Shown one piece after another: positions 44,277-54,814 of a stretch of DNA of 64,000 bases. The DNA is from Porites lobata (taxonomy: Eukaryota > Cnidaria > Anthozoa > Scleractinia > Poritidae): positions 3,855,001 through 3,919,000 of the forward strand of contig CALNXK010000008.1 in NCBI GenBank assembly GCA_942486035.1, given 5' to 3'. The notes below the pieces were generated by a model. It saw only the letters and a list, made by a program, of their open reading frames with translations, made no database searches and was not told where the DNA came from. Numbering within the stretch: position 1 is the first letter of the stretch; every line of letters starts with the position of its first letter. The translations under genes and the position numbers were made by a program.

Positions 44277-47200
44277 TCAATTCACTTTCACTTGGTAGAA
44301 GAACATGTTTTGAAGCTCCTCCATATCTTCATCACAGCAAGAAACATCTTGTACATGATACATGTAATTTACAGAACATGGTTGTACCCATTCATCTAAA
44401 TCAACACATGGCTGCAAAAAATCAATGTAATTAATGTTATTGTTCGACACTGTCAAAAAATGAAATAAAATACAACATTAAATCGAATCTCTTGAAAACA
44501 AGCCCCACCCCCTCCAAAAAAAAAGTTTATTTTTTAGGACAAATTTTATACCCCCTAACTTCTACACACTTGTTAGTTTTTACTGAATTTTTTCCCCCAA
44601 AGGCAAGCAAAGTTTTTTCTTAATAACTGAAGACTTAGACACTGTGTGAAAGACCATTTGAGTGCTTCTAACAAGTAATTTTTGGCAAAAAAAAAAACTT
44701 GTGTATGATTTTCAAAGTTAGAGGTGTTTAAAAAGGTAATGCTATTTTTTTAAACAAAAGTTAAATTATTCAAATATGTCCCAATCTGCTACTACCCCTA
44801 ACTGTAAGTTATTTTGGTGCCCTTTGTTCACAGATTCAAGTTACATGTGTTAGACCTGTAGCCATTTTGTTAAAAAAGGGGTTTTCACTATATCCTGGAC
44901 AGGAGGGGCTCAAACTTTTGACTTCATGAATGAGCAGATCTTACCAAAACAATGTGGAGGGCAACATTGTGTAGACATTTTATTAATAATACATAACCAG
45001 CGCTGTGTGCCAATTGGCAATCTTACCTTGCTGTTAAATAGTGTTGCTTCTTCAAGGCTTGGTACTGTCACTATAATACAGCCAGGCTTTGTTACATTCT
45101 CTCTTAGAATCTTCCAAGTTCTGAAAAACAAAGTTAATGGATTTTTGTGGACGAAAATAACAGTAATAGGGTACATTATCTCAAACTAAATGTGCCCAAT
45201 TATTTTAAAAGAAAAGTGACTCATTTTAAACAAAACCTTAGAAAGAAAACCCTATCTAGTTTTAAATGATAAGATTTACATAATAGTATGTCTACTAAAA
45301 TGAAAAAGCTTTCTTAAAAAGAATAGTCTTCAGCTTAGTTAATCCACAACATACAAACAAGAATGTAAAAATTTAATGTTCTGACACACAAAGAAATAGA
45401 AGAAAATTGGACGCAAAAAATACAAAGTATTTACAGCAACTATTGTAATCTCTCCAAACTACACAGGTTTTCCTACCTAATTTGTTCCTCCACAGGCATG
45501 AAAAACTCAAAGACATTGTTAAGAACAATAATGTCAGCTGTAGAAGTAAAATAATAGGAAACTGTGAAATCATTTTATGCAAGTACAACTTGAACAGTGT
45601 GTCCTTTGGGACTGGAGGCCTTTAAAAGAGTGTGGAGTTTGACAATGAGTGGTCTACATTTTTGTGGTACCAACAATTTGTTTTCCAAAAAATCTTATTC
45701 CAGGATGTCAGTTTAAAAAATTACTTTATTGTCTGGGTCATAAAATAAGGTCTCCTACGAGGTCAGGGTTTGAAGGCCTCAGCAGCACACATCTACCAAG
45801 ACTTCCTTTGAGTGCCCCAACCCCCCTCTGCTCCCCCCCCCAACCCCAAGGACATTGTGGTGAAATCATCCACTGTTCCTTAACATGTGTAAAAACAGCA
45901 CTGAAGCAAGTAAAATATAACTTAACTGACTTTTAGGAAGAAGATCCCGTTATCCCCAAATTAGTCTCGCTTGCCTTTTCAAGACTCGGAGAATGAAACT
46001 GTTAGTTTTATGCTAGGGTTTGCTTTTTACACTGTCTCTGCTCTCTCCAACAACTGCCCTGTATACTTGTGTTTGTAATGGAAGCTAACACATAACTTAT
46101 TTTGTTAACAGCAACGCCTTGTTTGAAATAAGATGAAAGTCGATTTGTGTATAATTTTTGAAGCTTCCATTTCCGAATGTTCGATTATGTTCGATTGCTA
46201 AACTGTTTGCTTTCTGATTGTTTGATTGTGTTCGATTGGCAAAAGTTTTGGGTGAGTTCGATCATGTTCGATTACCAAACCCAATCGAAGTCAATCCAAC
46301 GACTGGAGTTCAATTGGGTTTGATTGCAGAATGTTTGATTGACTATGGCGGGGTTTAGGTAAAATATCCTGAAGAATACTCGACCATCAATAAAGTAGGA
46401 AGTGAAAAACTTTTAGCAAGGAAATCCTGTTTTGTATAAGATTAATCGCCTCCTCATTTCTTATCTAATCTCCAAGTATGCAAAACTCAACGCTTTTTAA
46501 AGAACGTTCTTGTTTATTTATATTAGCATTATTACTAAAATAATTTGTCCTATATTTAAAATACTAACATGTTGCTATAAAATCCCCGACCGTTTCTCAG
46601 TTGCCTCAGAATTTCGGGTTGTCGAGATTACCTTCTTTTAAGAGTGTGAGCTCGTTGCAAACATCAGCACATTTGACCTGCAATTTCATCAAAGAGATGC
46701 AAAACTAATGAGGAATTAGTCGTTGTAATGTTATCAACAGTTGAAATAAAGTATTTATTCCTCTTACCTCCACTCGATCAGCCATACTATAATTTTCTAT
46801 TATTTGCTGTTGCAGGCCACACAGATCCGCATTGATTTCAACTCCAATAATCTTCTCAATAGCACTAAAATAATATGCCTGTGAGAAGAAAAATAACAAC
46901 TACAGTTAATTAACACCTCAAACTTGAACGAGTTGAGCTAACAAAAGAAAGAAAATGTTGTGGTTTCAAAAATCATTAAAGTAAAATAGAAACCATTTAC
47001 ATTAGTCTCAGCAACACATTCAGGCTTCTTCAAGGCAAATAAAAATGATCCTTGGTCATTATCACTATCATAATGATGATCATCATCTTCATCATCACCA
47101 CCACTGTTAACGGTATTACCATAATAAAAAAGGTACTCAAACTAACTCTAACATTATTTCTGGGGATAAAATGAGCAGAAAATACTTGCCGCATAAAGCA

Positions 47201-49701
47201 CAGCTCCAAGTCTAGATCCAACGTCCACCAAACACTTGTTATTAAGATTGCTTAGCAGTGATGGAAGGGCTGATTCAAACAGGAATCGCAACTGCAGTAG
47301 TGACATGGAGTGGGATATGAAAGCTAGAGGAGAATTACAAGAGGCTACATCAGAAAAAAGTGATTAGCCTTTTTAAACATAGCAAGAAATTTTGTAGAGG
47401 TGCATACAGTTTTCCCCATCCACCCTATTCCACCTCCCAAAAATCAAATTAATATTTTCTCATGCAGGTGACTTGACATTTTTTCAGTTATGCACATGCC
47501 TACTAGCATGTAGAAGGTAACTCACATTTCCCATAATTATTTATAATACTTCTTGTTTGCCCCCAAAAATATTTGAACAACCTTTGTTTTTAATTTCTTC
47601 TGAGTATTACATATTACAGTAACAGTTGTCCCAAGAGAAACTGAATACAATGCTTAAGCAAAATTTAGGAGAGCAAACAAAGTTAATTATGAGAAATGAA
47701 CAAGTGGAAAATGGGTTTCTCCAAAAACATAGATGTCTTGCCTGATGGCACCCCTGTTGCAAGACTAGAAATTTTTGGAATAAAGGTATAGACCACAATT
47801 ATTCAGGCACACACATGTGAGAATAAGGCAGTCACTGTTCAGAAAACCACAGCAGACTTACTGAGTGGAGCTGTATTGTGAGAGCCACATTCTTTACAGT
47901 AGGTACGGCTCATTTTGCCTTCATCACAAAGTCTGTCAATATCTTCATCACTGTACAGGAATGAGTCAACATGAACTGTAGTTGATGGGTCACAATCTGA
48001 ATTCTATGAGCAAAGAAAGAGAAATCTTGCTGGCTAAGCTTCCATAAAAGAGGCAAGAAACAAAGTTCTCTCACACAGGACTAAGCATCAGATAGGGTAT
48101 AATTTTTCACATATCACATGATTCAGTTATTGTTTCTTGCAGTACTGTGTAACAGCTTTTCCACCCTTTTGCCCCTTAACAGTCACAAAAAAAATTTAAA
48201 CCAGAAAAAAATTGAACTACAACATCTATTTCCTTTGTCCATTGTAAACTGTGGTGATGGTTGACACTTCTTGTGAATAAAGTGCTGTGGCACTTTCATG
48301 TGGCAGACAAATGGCAGTCAGTGTGTGAGAAGAGTTTTTTCTGTTAACTACAAAGGAATATTTTCAATTTTCACTCCTTAGCCAAGCCTGTAAAGCCTCC
48401 TCTTAGATTGGTACTTTTCTGGGATGGGACGGCAGGTCAGAAAATTGAAATAAAACCCCAAGCCTGTGCACATCCAACTCCTCTCCAGGCCTCCCCTTAA
48501 AAAATTGATTTTTTTTTTCAGGGAACACTCCTGCAACATAATTATTAAAGAGCATCCCAGTCACTTTTTTTTGAGAGTTTTCCCAGGAGGGTATTTATAA
48601 CCCCACTCTGTCAAAAAATTACAAATTCTTTCACTTTTATTTGGAGCCACTAGCCTTGAAGAGTTAAATGGACACAGTCAGCTTTAGGACTGCACTGACC
48701 TGGACACTAATTTTTCAACCTTGAAAAGTGTTTACAACTTACCTAGATCTAAAATCAAATACAGGTCAAATACATCCAAAAATCCACGTTAATTTTGCCT
48801 AGAATTTCATTCAATCTTTGTTACTTTACAGAAAACCTGTCCCTGAGTATTCTTTTTCTCATTTATTTTATCATGTTTGGTTCAAAGCACTGTGATTTGC
48901 GTATCTTGTGATATGCAAATCGACTAAGAAATGGTATCTAATGGCTTGCACATATACATCAGCTGACCATGTCCCTTTGGTCGTTTCACCTAGAGTCATT
49001 TCACTAGAGTCCCGTTTGCTAACACCTTTAGTTGTTTTCCTTAAGAAACGAAACAAGCTCTACACATGTATATCCCTCATTCTTTTAGCCATGACACAAG
49101 GAAGTGCAACACATATTTAAATCCTGTTCTTTAAAGCCAAAGATCAGGCAAAAGGAAGTAGGGGAACTGACCTAACACGTTACTTATGATGCTAGCAAAC
49201 AGGATGTTGGTGAAACAACTCGTAGGCAAAACGACCATAAATCATTCCTTTAATAGAGATCACCCTATTCTAGACATGTTACTCCCTCCATCTAGTCATA
49301 AAAATGTAATCTAATCTAGAGAAGCACATCTCCTTCAACCACTAATTGGGAAGCAACCCAGTCCCTACCCAAGTATCTGCCCCCAGGGGAAATTAAATTG
49401 GCCACTCTAAAATCACCTTTCCCTCTGGGTGATAGATGTTCTCTGAGGACATGATTCCATCAAGTGGAATTCTCTTCTTAATGTCTTTAATAATCTTTTT
49501 CATCCTTTTATCTCCTGGCATTAAAAGAGTTTCATCACACTGATTAGCGCTGTCTTTTGTACCATCATCGCTGTTGACGCTAGAGCAGTGTTTGATAACC
49601 CAGTCCATGAAATTTCCGACCTCGCTGGGATCAGTACTTGATAAGAGGGAAAGAAAAGAAGTTTTGGCCACGTCCAGTGAAAACGTGTCAGTTGCTTCCA
49701 T
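44277..49701 (-). CDS. Class I SAM-dependent methyltransferase-like protein, 335 residues
   Basis: I cannot name this protein. Eight exons in transcription order: 49701-49417, 48003-47862, 47323-47190, 46878-46768, 46677-46632, 45537-45477, 45120-45027, 44411-44277; 1008 nt, phases consistent. The first ~95 residues are a helical, charged domain. CKECGSH (131-137) could bind metal or mark a structural turn. The Rossmann signature follows: VDVGSRLG (175-182, motif I with a changed glycine pattern), acidic residue in GVEIN (E201), ADIIVLNNVFEFF (240-252, the motif IV position) and CIIVTVPSLEEA (motif V). The C-terminal exon is acidic. Substrate is unknown. The third exon ends in a GC donor (GCG|GCAAGT), spliced to a CAG acceptor at 46879. 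It shares a short head-to-head promoter with POLR3F. Confidence 0.88.
46170..46345. repeat. TTCGATT-rich motif cluster
   Basis: At least ten copies of GTTCGATT/GTTTGATT-like words in ~175 bp, mostly in one orientation, with AATCGAA at the far side. It is not a regular tandem array because spacing varies. Lies in intron 5 of the methyltransferase gene. Confidence 0.6.
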
Positions 49702-49886
49702 TATAAGGTGGAAACGGTGACCCTGCTGATAGTACGGTGAAAATAGATTATTTCAAACCTCTGGCACAAAAACACCTATGAAAAGAGAAAGACATCGTGA
49801 GTACAACGTCGCCGCCATCTTGGAAACCACTCGGTTACCAAGCCATTTCATCGCATGGCTACTAAGCTAGTTAGAAAGAATCCAAG
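49702..49886. promoter_or_regulatory. Bidirectional promoter, methyltransferase / POLR3F
   Basis: Only 185 bp separate the two start codons. The interval holds GCCGCCATCTTGG (about 49811-49823), and its mirror CCAAGATGGCGG overlaps the POLR3F ATG (49881-49892). Both match the YY1 consensus (AAGATGGCGGC). Paired, inverted YY1-like sites in a short divergent promoter suggest co-regulation; this is inference from motifs. Confidence 0.6.
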
Positions 49887-52800
49887 ATGGCGGTAGCAGA
49901 CGTGGTTATCAAGCAAGAAGCTGTAGATGTAGTTGATTTGGAGGAGAGAGTCGTGCAGCTCTGTAAAGAGAACCCTAAAGGAATAACAGACCAGATAATA
50001 TCACAAGATATGCCGAATATTCCGCCTCAACAAAGAGTAACAGCCATTAACAGACTTCTTTCCATGGTGGGTATTCCCTCAAACCCAGGATGGTGGAGCC
50101 CCAGGGGAATTTTACTATCTCGTGATTTCCAGAGTCAACTTCTCCTTCTCTTGACTTGAAAAGCATGTCAACTTCCAGTCCCGTAGTAAATTCTTATGTG
50201 GTAGTCAAGGTATGGATACTTTGAAGGTGTGAATAATTTTTTTTTCCAATACACAGGGAAGGATTGAACTTCTAAAAAGTGGCACACAGTTATTGTACAG
50301 ATATAAAGATGCTCAAGCAGCAACGTAAGTTAAACCAATTTCAGTAAATGCAAAGGGAAAGATTTTGGCTGGCTCATCCTCGGTGTAAAAACCTGTGAAA
50401 CTCAGGATTGATGTAAAACAATGAATACAAAGAAGCCACTGAGAAGTCAACACAATAGAGAGGCCCTGCCAGGGTAAATTCCGACAAGCGACATAGCCCA
50501 AAAAGTAGCAACAGCGCATAAATTGAAATTGAAATCGCGACAAGAGAGAACCTCCCTCGGCCAAATTGCAACAATCATTTATAAACACTGACAAGAGACG
50601 TTTCAAAATTCAGATGGGTGACATTGGACCCCCCCTCTGGCAGGGCCTCTATAGAGCCAAGGAAAATAATAGCTAGAAGACAAAGAAAAACTTCACAGGT
50701 TTTTACACTGAGGTAAACTCTTTAGGCCCTACTAGAAGTAGCAGCACCACAGTTTTAAGCTATTTTAATCATCTTCATCCTCCTCCTCCTCCTCCTCCTC
50801 CTCCTCATCATCATCATCATCATCAACATTATCATCATCAGAATCATTATTTTCACAATCTTCATTGTCATGCAATGGCTATCCTTAGAAACAGCATCAA
50901 CATGATCTATCTCTCTTGCTTTAATTGTCACAATATTATTTATCTATATATTCTCTTAAATATTAACATAGTCTTATTAAATCAAGGATTAACTTAATCA
51001 ACTTGTGCTTTGATCCTGATACATTATTTTTCAACAGAAAAACAAAAGGATTTGATGTGCAAGAAAAATTAGTATATCAAATCATAGAAGAAGCAGGAAA
51101 CAAAGGTGATTGAATTTTTTTGGTAATTATTTATTTTGTTAATTATTGTTTACATCATTTCTTATTTCTTCACCAAGCTTGCTGATCCTATCAGTATGTA
51201 GGAAGCATGTCATACATGAACCTTGTATACTGTATGACAAAATCATGAGCCCTTCGTAGCTCAGAGGTTGGAGCATCTGACCGGTGTTTGGAAGGTCACA
51301 GGTTTAATTACTGTCGAGGAATCAGATTTTTTCTTTGTCCTGTGCTCTTGACATTTTGATTATGTCATTTCTCAAAAATATTAACTTGCTATTTTAAAAT
51401 ACCTATCAGAGTATATGGGCACAAATCACTGTGACATTCTCTTGGTATTTATAGGTATCTGGATTAGAGATATCAGATTCAAAAGCAACATACAGTTGAC
51501 ACAAGTCAACAAGATTCTAAAAAATTTAGAAAGCAAGAAACTCATCAAAGCTGTTAAATCTGTGGCTGTAAGTACCAGTATAGAAGGTTTTAACCAGTTT
51601 CCCTGAGAATCAATCAGCAGAAGATTTTTCCAAGTTGTTATGTAGTGATCATAGAATTAAATTTTTTTATCACCCCAGTGTGCAAAGAAAGTTTTGACCA
51701 ATAGCCCAGGACTAGTGGATTTTGCCACAATCAGGCCAGTGAGTTCTGTTCGTAAGCTTGCCTGATGAGCAAGCAAAGTTTTTTGGAGACTGTAAGAAAT
51801 TTTGCATGCAGTTTAATTAGTTTTTTTTTTTACACCTGATTGGCTTAATTTCCTTAGAACACAACAACATTCTAGAAGTATTTCTAGTGTCCATAGTTTT
51901 TGCAAGTTAAACAATTTTTTGGTAATAAGTTATCTGCAAACTGTATCCTTAAGGAAAATAAAATATATCTGCCAATGATCTTGTTCTTTAGGCATCTAGA
52001 AAGAAAGTATACATGCTGTTTAATTTGGAGCCTGATATATCAGTGACTGGAGGAGCCTGGTACAGTGATCAAGACTTTGAATCCGAATTTGTAGAAGTAC
52101 TAAATCAGCAGTGTTACAAGTATCTTGAACAAAGGGTGAGACTCTTATTGTAATTTTCAGACCCGTTTTAAGTATTTGTTCAAGTAAGGATTTGATGTTT
52201 AGTTTTTACTGACTGCTTGATGGTGATTGCAATAATATATTAGTATCTTAATAGTATATATTAACACAACAAGACGGGAGAGGAAAGAAGGTGGCAGACC
52301 TGTGTGACAACATTTACTGTGGTATAATAAAAGGACCAGAACACAGTTTATGTTAAGTGAAAATTGTCACAAAACACGCAAGTAACGTCACGTTTGTTAC
52401 ACAAAATGTTTTGCTGTCCTCTTCTTTCTGTTGTCGTGTTTCATAAGCTCATTGTTATTAGTGACTGTGACTGTGATTGTTGTGATGGTGACGATGATGA
52501 TGTTTATGATCATGAATGATGCATATTATACTGATGATGATGATCGCAATGTTGATAATGACGACAGTAGTGGTGGTGGTTGTGGTGGTCATGATGATTG
52601 CATGATACACAACAAAATGTTGTTTTGCATACCAGTCTTCTTGCTGTTTTGACACCCTAAGTTGGGATCTGGCGTTTGTTTTTTCTGAATGCTATAGAAG
52701 TTATGATGATAATGTAATGATGACGATGGCAATGATAGTGATGATGATGATGATAACATATGTGATGGTGACAATATTATTGTGGTGCTGGTGGTTGTGG

Positions 52801-54814
52801 TGGTGACAATGATGATGATTTTGAAACACTGAATTTAAAAAATGTTGTCTTCATGTACCTGAGTTAAGTATGCATGAGCCTAAACTAATTCTAATCAGAC
52901 TTCTTACAGTATGATTTGTGCTCTTTGTAGGCTGCAGAAGCAGACAGAATGAATCTAAATCCTCTAGGTAAAAGAAATGCTTCTTATTCGTCCTGTTATG
53001 ATGTGTGGAAGTACATCTCTGAATTGGGAATTAGCAAGGTAAAATACAGTCCTGCAACAATAACAGCATCCAAGTGCAAGAGATACTTTTTTTAAAATGT
53101 AATTATCATGGAAGGAAGACTTCAGTGTAGAATACATTGAACTGTGTATGGTTGTGTTCTCATTCTGAACAATAAAATTAATTAATTAGTCAGAGCCCAG
53201 AAAAAACCTTGAATTCCAGTTTGTCCTTTGGGCAATCTTGAGCTCTCTCATTTTGCTTGCCTGGGCCCACTTAACTTGCTTGTCGTAGTCAGTAATTTTG
53301 TCAGTGAATAACTTGTGTGGACCAAGTAGGCTTTAAAAGTTACTTTCCTGGTAAGAAAATCCACTTGTCCCAGACTACTGGACAGGACATTTTTATAGAG
53401 CCCTGTTATTAATAATATTATTTTATTAACAGCATTTCATTGCATACATTTTACATGTACATGAACCCAGGTGCAACTGTCAGAAGGGGACATTGAAACC
53501 ATTTTAAACACATTAGTCTTTGATGGCAAGGCAGAGATGTCACTCGTAGCTGATAGCAGTTCAAACACGTCATCAACAGGTGGACAAAAGAAACTTTTCA
53601 GGGCACTTGTGCCTCTTATGCCGGTTACAGGACTCATGAGGACACCATGTGGTGTTTGTCCGGTGAGATTTTGTTTATCAGCTGATACTTTTGAAATGAA
53701 AAACTTGTAGATTAACAAAAATGAAGAACCTAAAGGGGCCAACCATTTCTGAGGGGGGGAGGGTGGGGGTTATGGTAGCCTGCGAACAGCAGACACATTT
53801 TCAGTCGTTGTTTCTCTCCCTCCAAATTTTCGGAGGGAGAGAAGCGACAACTGGAAATGTGGTGTTGTGCGCAGGTTAGGGCTATGGGTGATTTCAGAAA
53901 AAAATATCCTGCAGACTGATTTCAAGGGAAAAATAATCTTGCAAGGAACTATTTGGGAAAAAAATTTCAGCAATGAAAAAAAAAAATCTCTCATGGCATA
54001 TAATGCTGGTAAGAAAAATCTTACACCGTTGTATGTTAGGGAAAAAAATTCTATCTCCAGAGGTTTGGGAGAGAAAAATTCTTACACAAACCAAATCACC
54101 CTAACCTGAATTCAGGCCCAATTTTAGCGGTTCTCATACCTTCGCTCTAATGGCTATCACTAGAAGTTCGCCTTACCCGCCGGAATGTTTTTTACAAAGC
54201 GAAACGAAAACTGAGCCTGATCTGGTTAAAATCACCCATACCCCATTTATTTCCCTTTGTTTCATTATGTTACTCATTATGTTACATTACCATACCGCAA
54301 AATTAACAAAGAGAAATAAAATTTAAACCAACATAATCTCAGCTGGTGAGATATACCAGGATTTGCATGCCCAAGTTGGATTTTGTGTACAGAACGGACA
54401 AAAATGCGATGAAAGTGATGTCAACTCGAACCTTTTATTTTAAAGATAAGTCCGTCATTAGTTAAATTAATTCCCAGTCAATTCAGAGTCAATAATTATA
54501 TGATGTGGCCATCCTATGGTGTGATCATTCAATTGAAATCTCTCTAACAGTACCTCTAATACTTTCACATGGCACCTTAAGGTTTTTGGTATTTTACATG
54601 AAATTTCGGATTTTTGTTGAAGTTTTATTTGGGAAGCAAAACTTGTGAGTCTTACGAAGAATTAACATCAGTTGCTGCGAAAGGTTACGGTTAATATGGC
54701 TTTCTCACGGGGATTTCTCCTCTCTGTTTCCAGGTGTCAGATCGGTGTCGTGAAGGTGGGCCAATTTCTCCAAGCAAGTGTGTCTACATGAAGGAGTGGC
54801 TGTCAGAGCTCTAG
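49887..54814 (+). CDS. POLR3F: DNA-directed RNA polymerase III subunit RPC6 (RPC39)
   Basis: Pol III-specific winged-helix subunit that helps open promoters of tRNA and 5S genes, in the RPC3-RPC6-RPC7 subcomplex. Eight exons: 49887-50066, 50257-50324, 51038-51105, 51455-51567, 51992-52135, 52931-53038, 53471-53662, 54734-54814; 954 nt and 317 residues, against 316 in human. Winged helices span the first ~160 residues (RVTAINRLLSM, GFDVQEKLVYQIIEEAGNKG, LTQVNKILKNLESKKLIKAVKSV). ADRMNLNPLGKRNASY and a C-terminal TPCGVCPVSDRCREGGPISP segment follow. Cysteines 287, 290, 296 and 307 match the four ligands of the [4Fe-4S] cluster known in metazoan RPC39. AATAAA at 55042 lies ~230 bp past the stop. 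Head-to-head with the methyltransferase; convergent with presenilin. Confidence 0.97.
50461..50652. repeat. ~190-bp interspersed element, copy in POLR3F intron 2
   Basis: Begins AGGCCCTGCCAGGGTAAATT and ends CTCTGGCAGGGCCT; these ends are inverted repeats. ATAG flanks both sides. Same family and orientation as 39928-40150, but with a GAAATTGAAATTG insertion and a shorter right part. Confidence 0.75.
50771..50835. repeat. CCT/CAT trinucleotide microsatellite
   Basis: CATCCTCCTCCTCCTCCTCC passes into CATCATCATCAT repeats; POLR3F intron 2, non-coding. Confidence 0.9.
51249..51325 (+). repeat. tRNA-derived SINE-like unit
   Basis: A box GTAGCTCAGAGGTTGGAGC, anticodon-like loop CCGGTGT, GGTCACAGG and a degenerate B box (GGTTTAATTAC). 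The arrangement matches the minus-strand unit at 13383-13450, including the CCGGT loop, so both probably come from one SINE family. POLR3F intron 3. Confidence 0.6.
52475..52820. repeat. GAT/GGT-rich simple-sequence region
   Basis: Interrupted GATGAT, GTGGTG and ATGATG runs over ~345 bp, in POLR3F intron 5. The small frames read on both strands here (strings of Asp, His or Thr) reflect the repeat and are not proteins. Confidence 0.85.
53776..53878. repeat. Hairpin MITE-like element
   Basis: TAGCCTGCGAACAGCAGAC at the left pairs with the reverse complement of GGTGTTGTGCGCAGGTTA at the right, and GTTTCTCTCCCTCC pairs with GGAGGGAGAGAAGC. ~103 bp folding end to end, in POLR3F intron 7. Confidence 0.8.

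Noticed and set aside
52431..52774. Frames rich in Asp, His or Thr on both strands
   Set aside because: They read through GAT/GGT simple sequence in a POLR3F intron; no start or splice context.
53770..54109. Lys/Phe-rich frames on both strands after POLR3F exon 7
   Set aside because: They arise from A-rich intron sequence with GGGAAAAA words; no family resemblance and no splice sites in phase.
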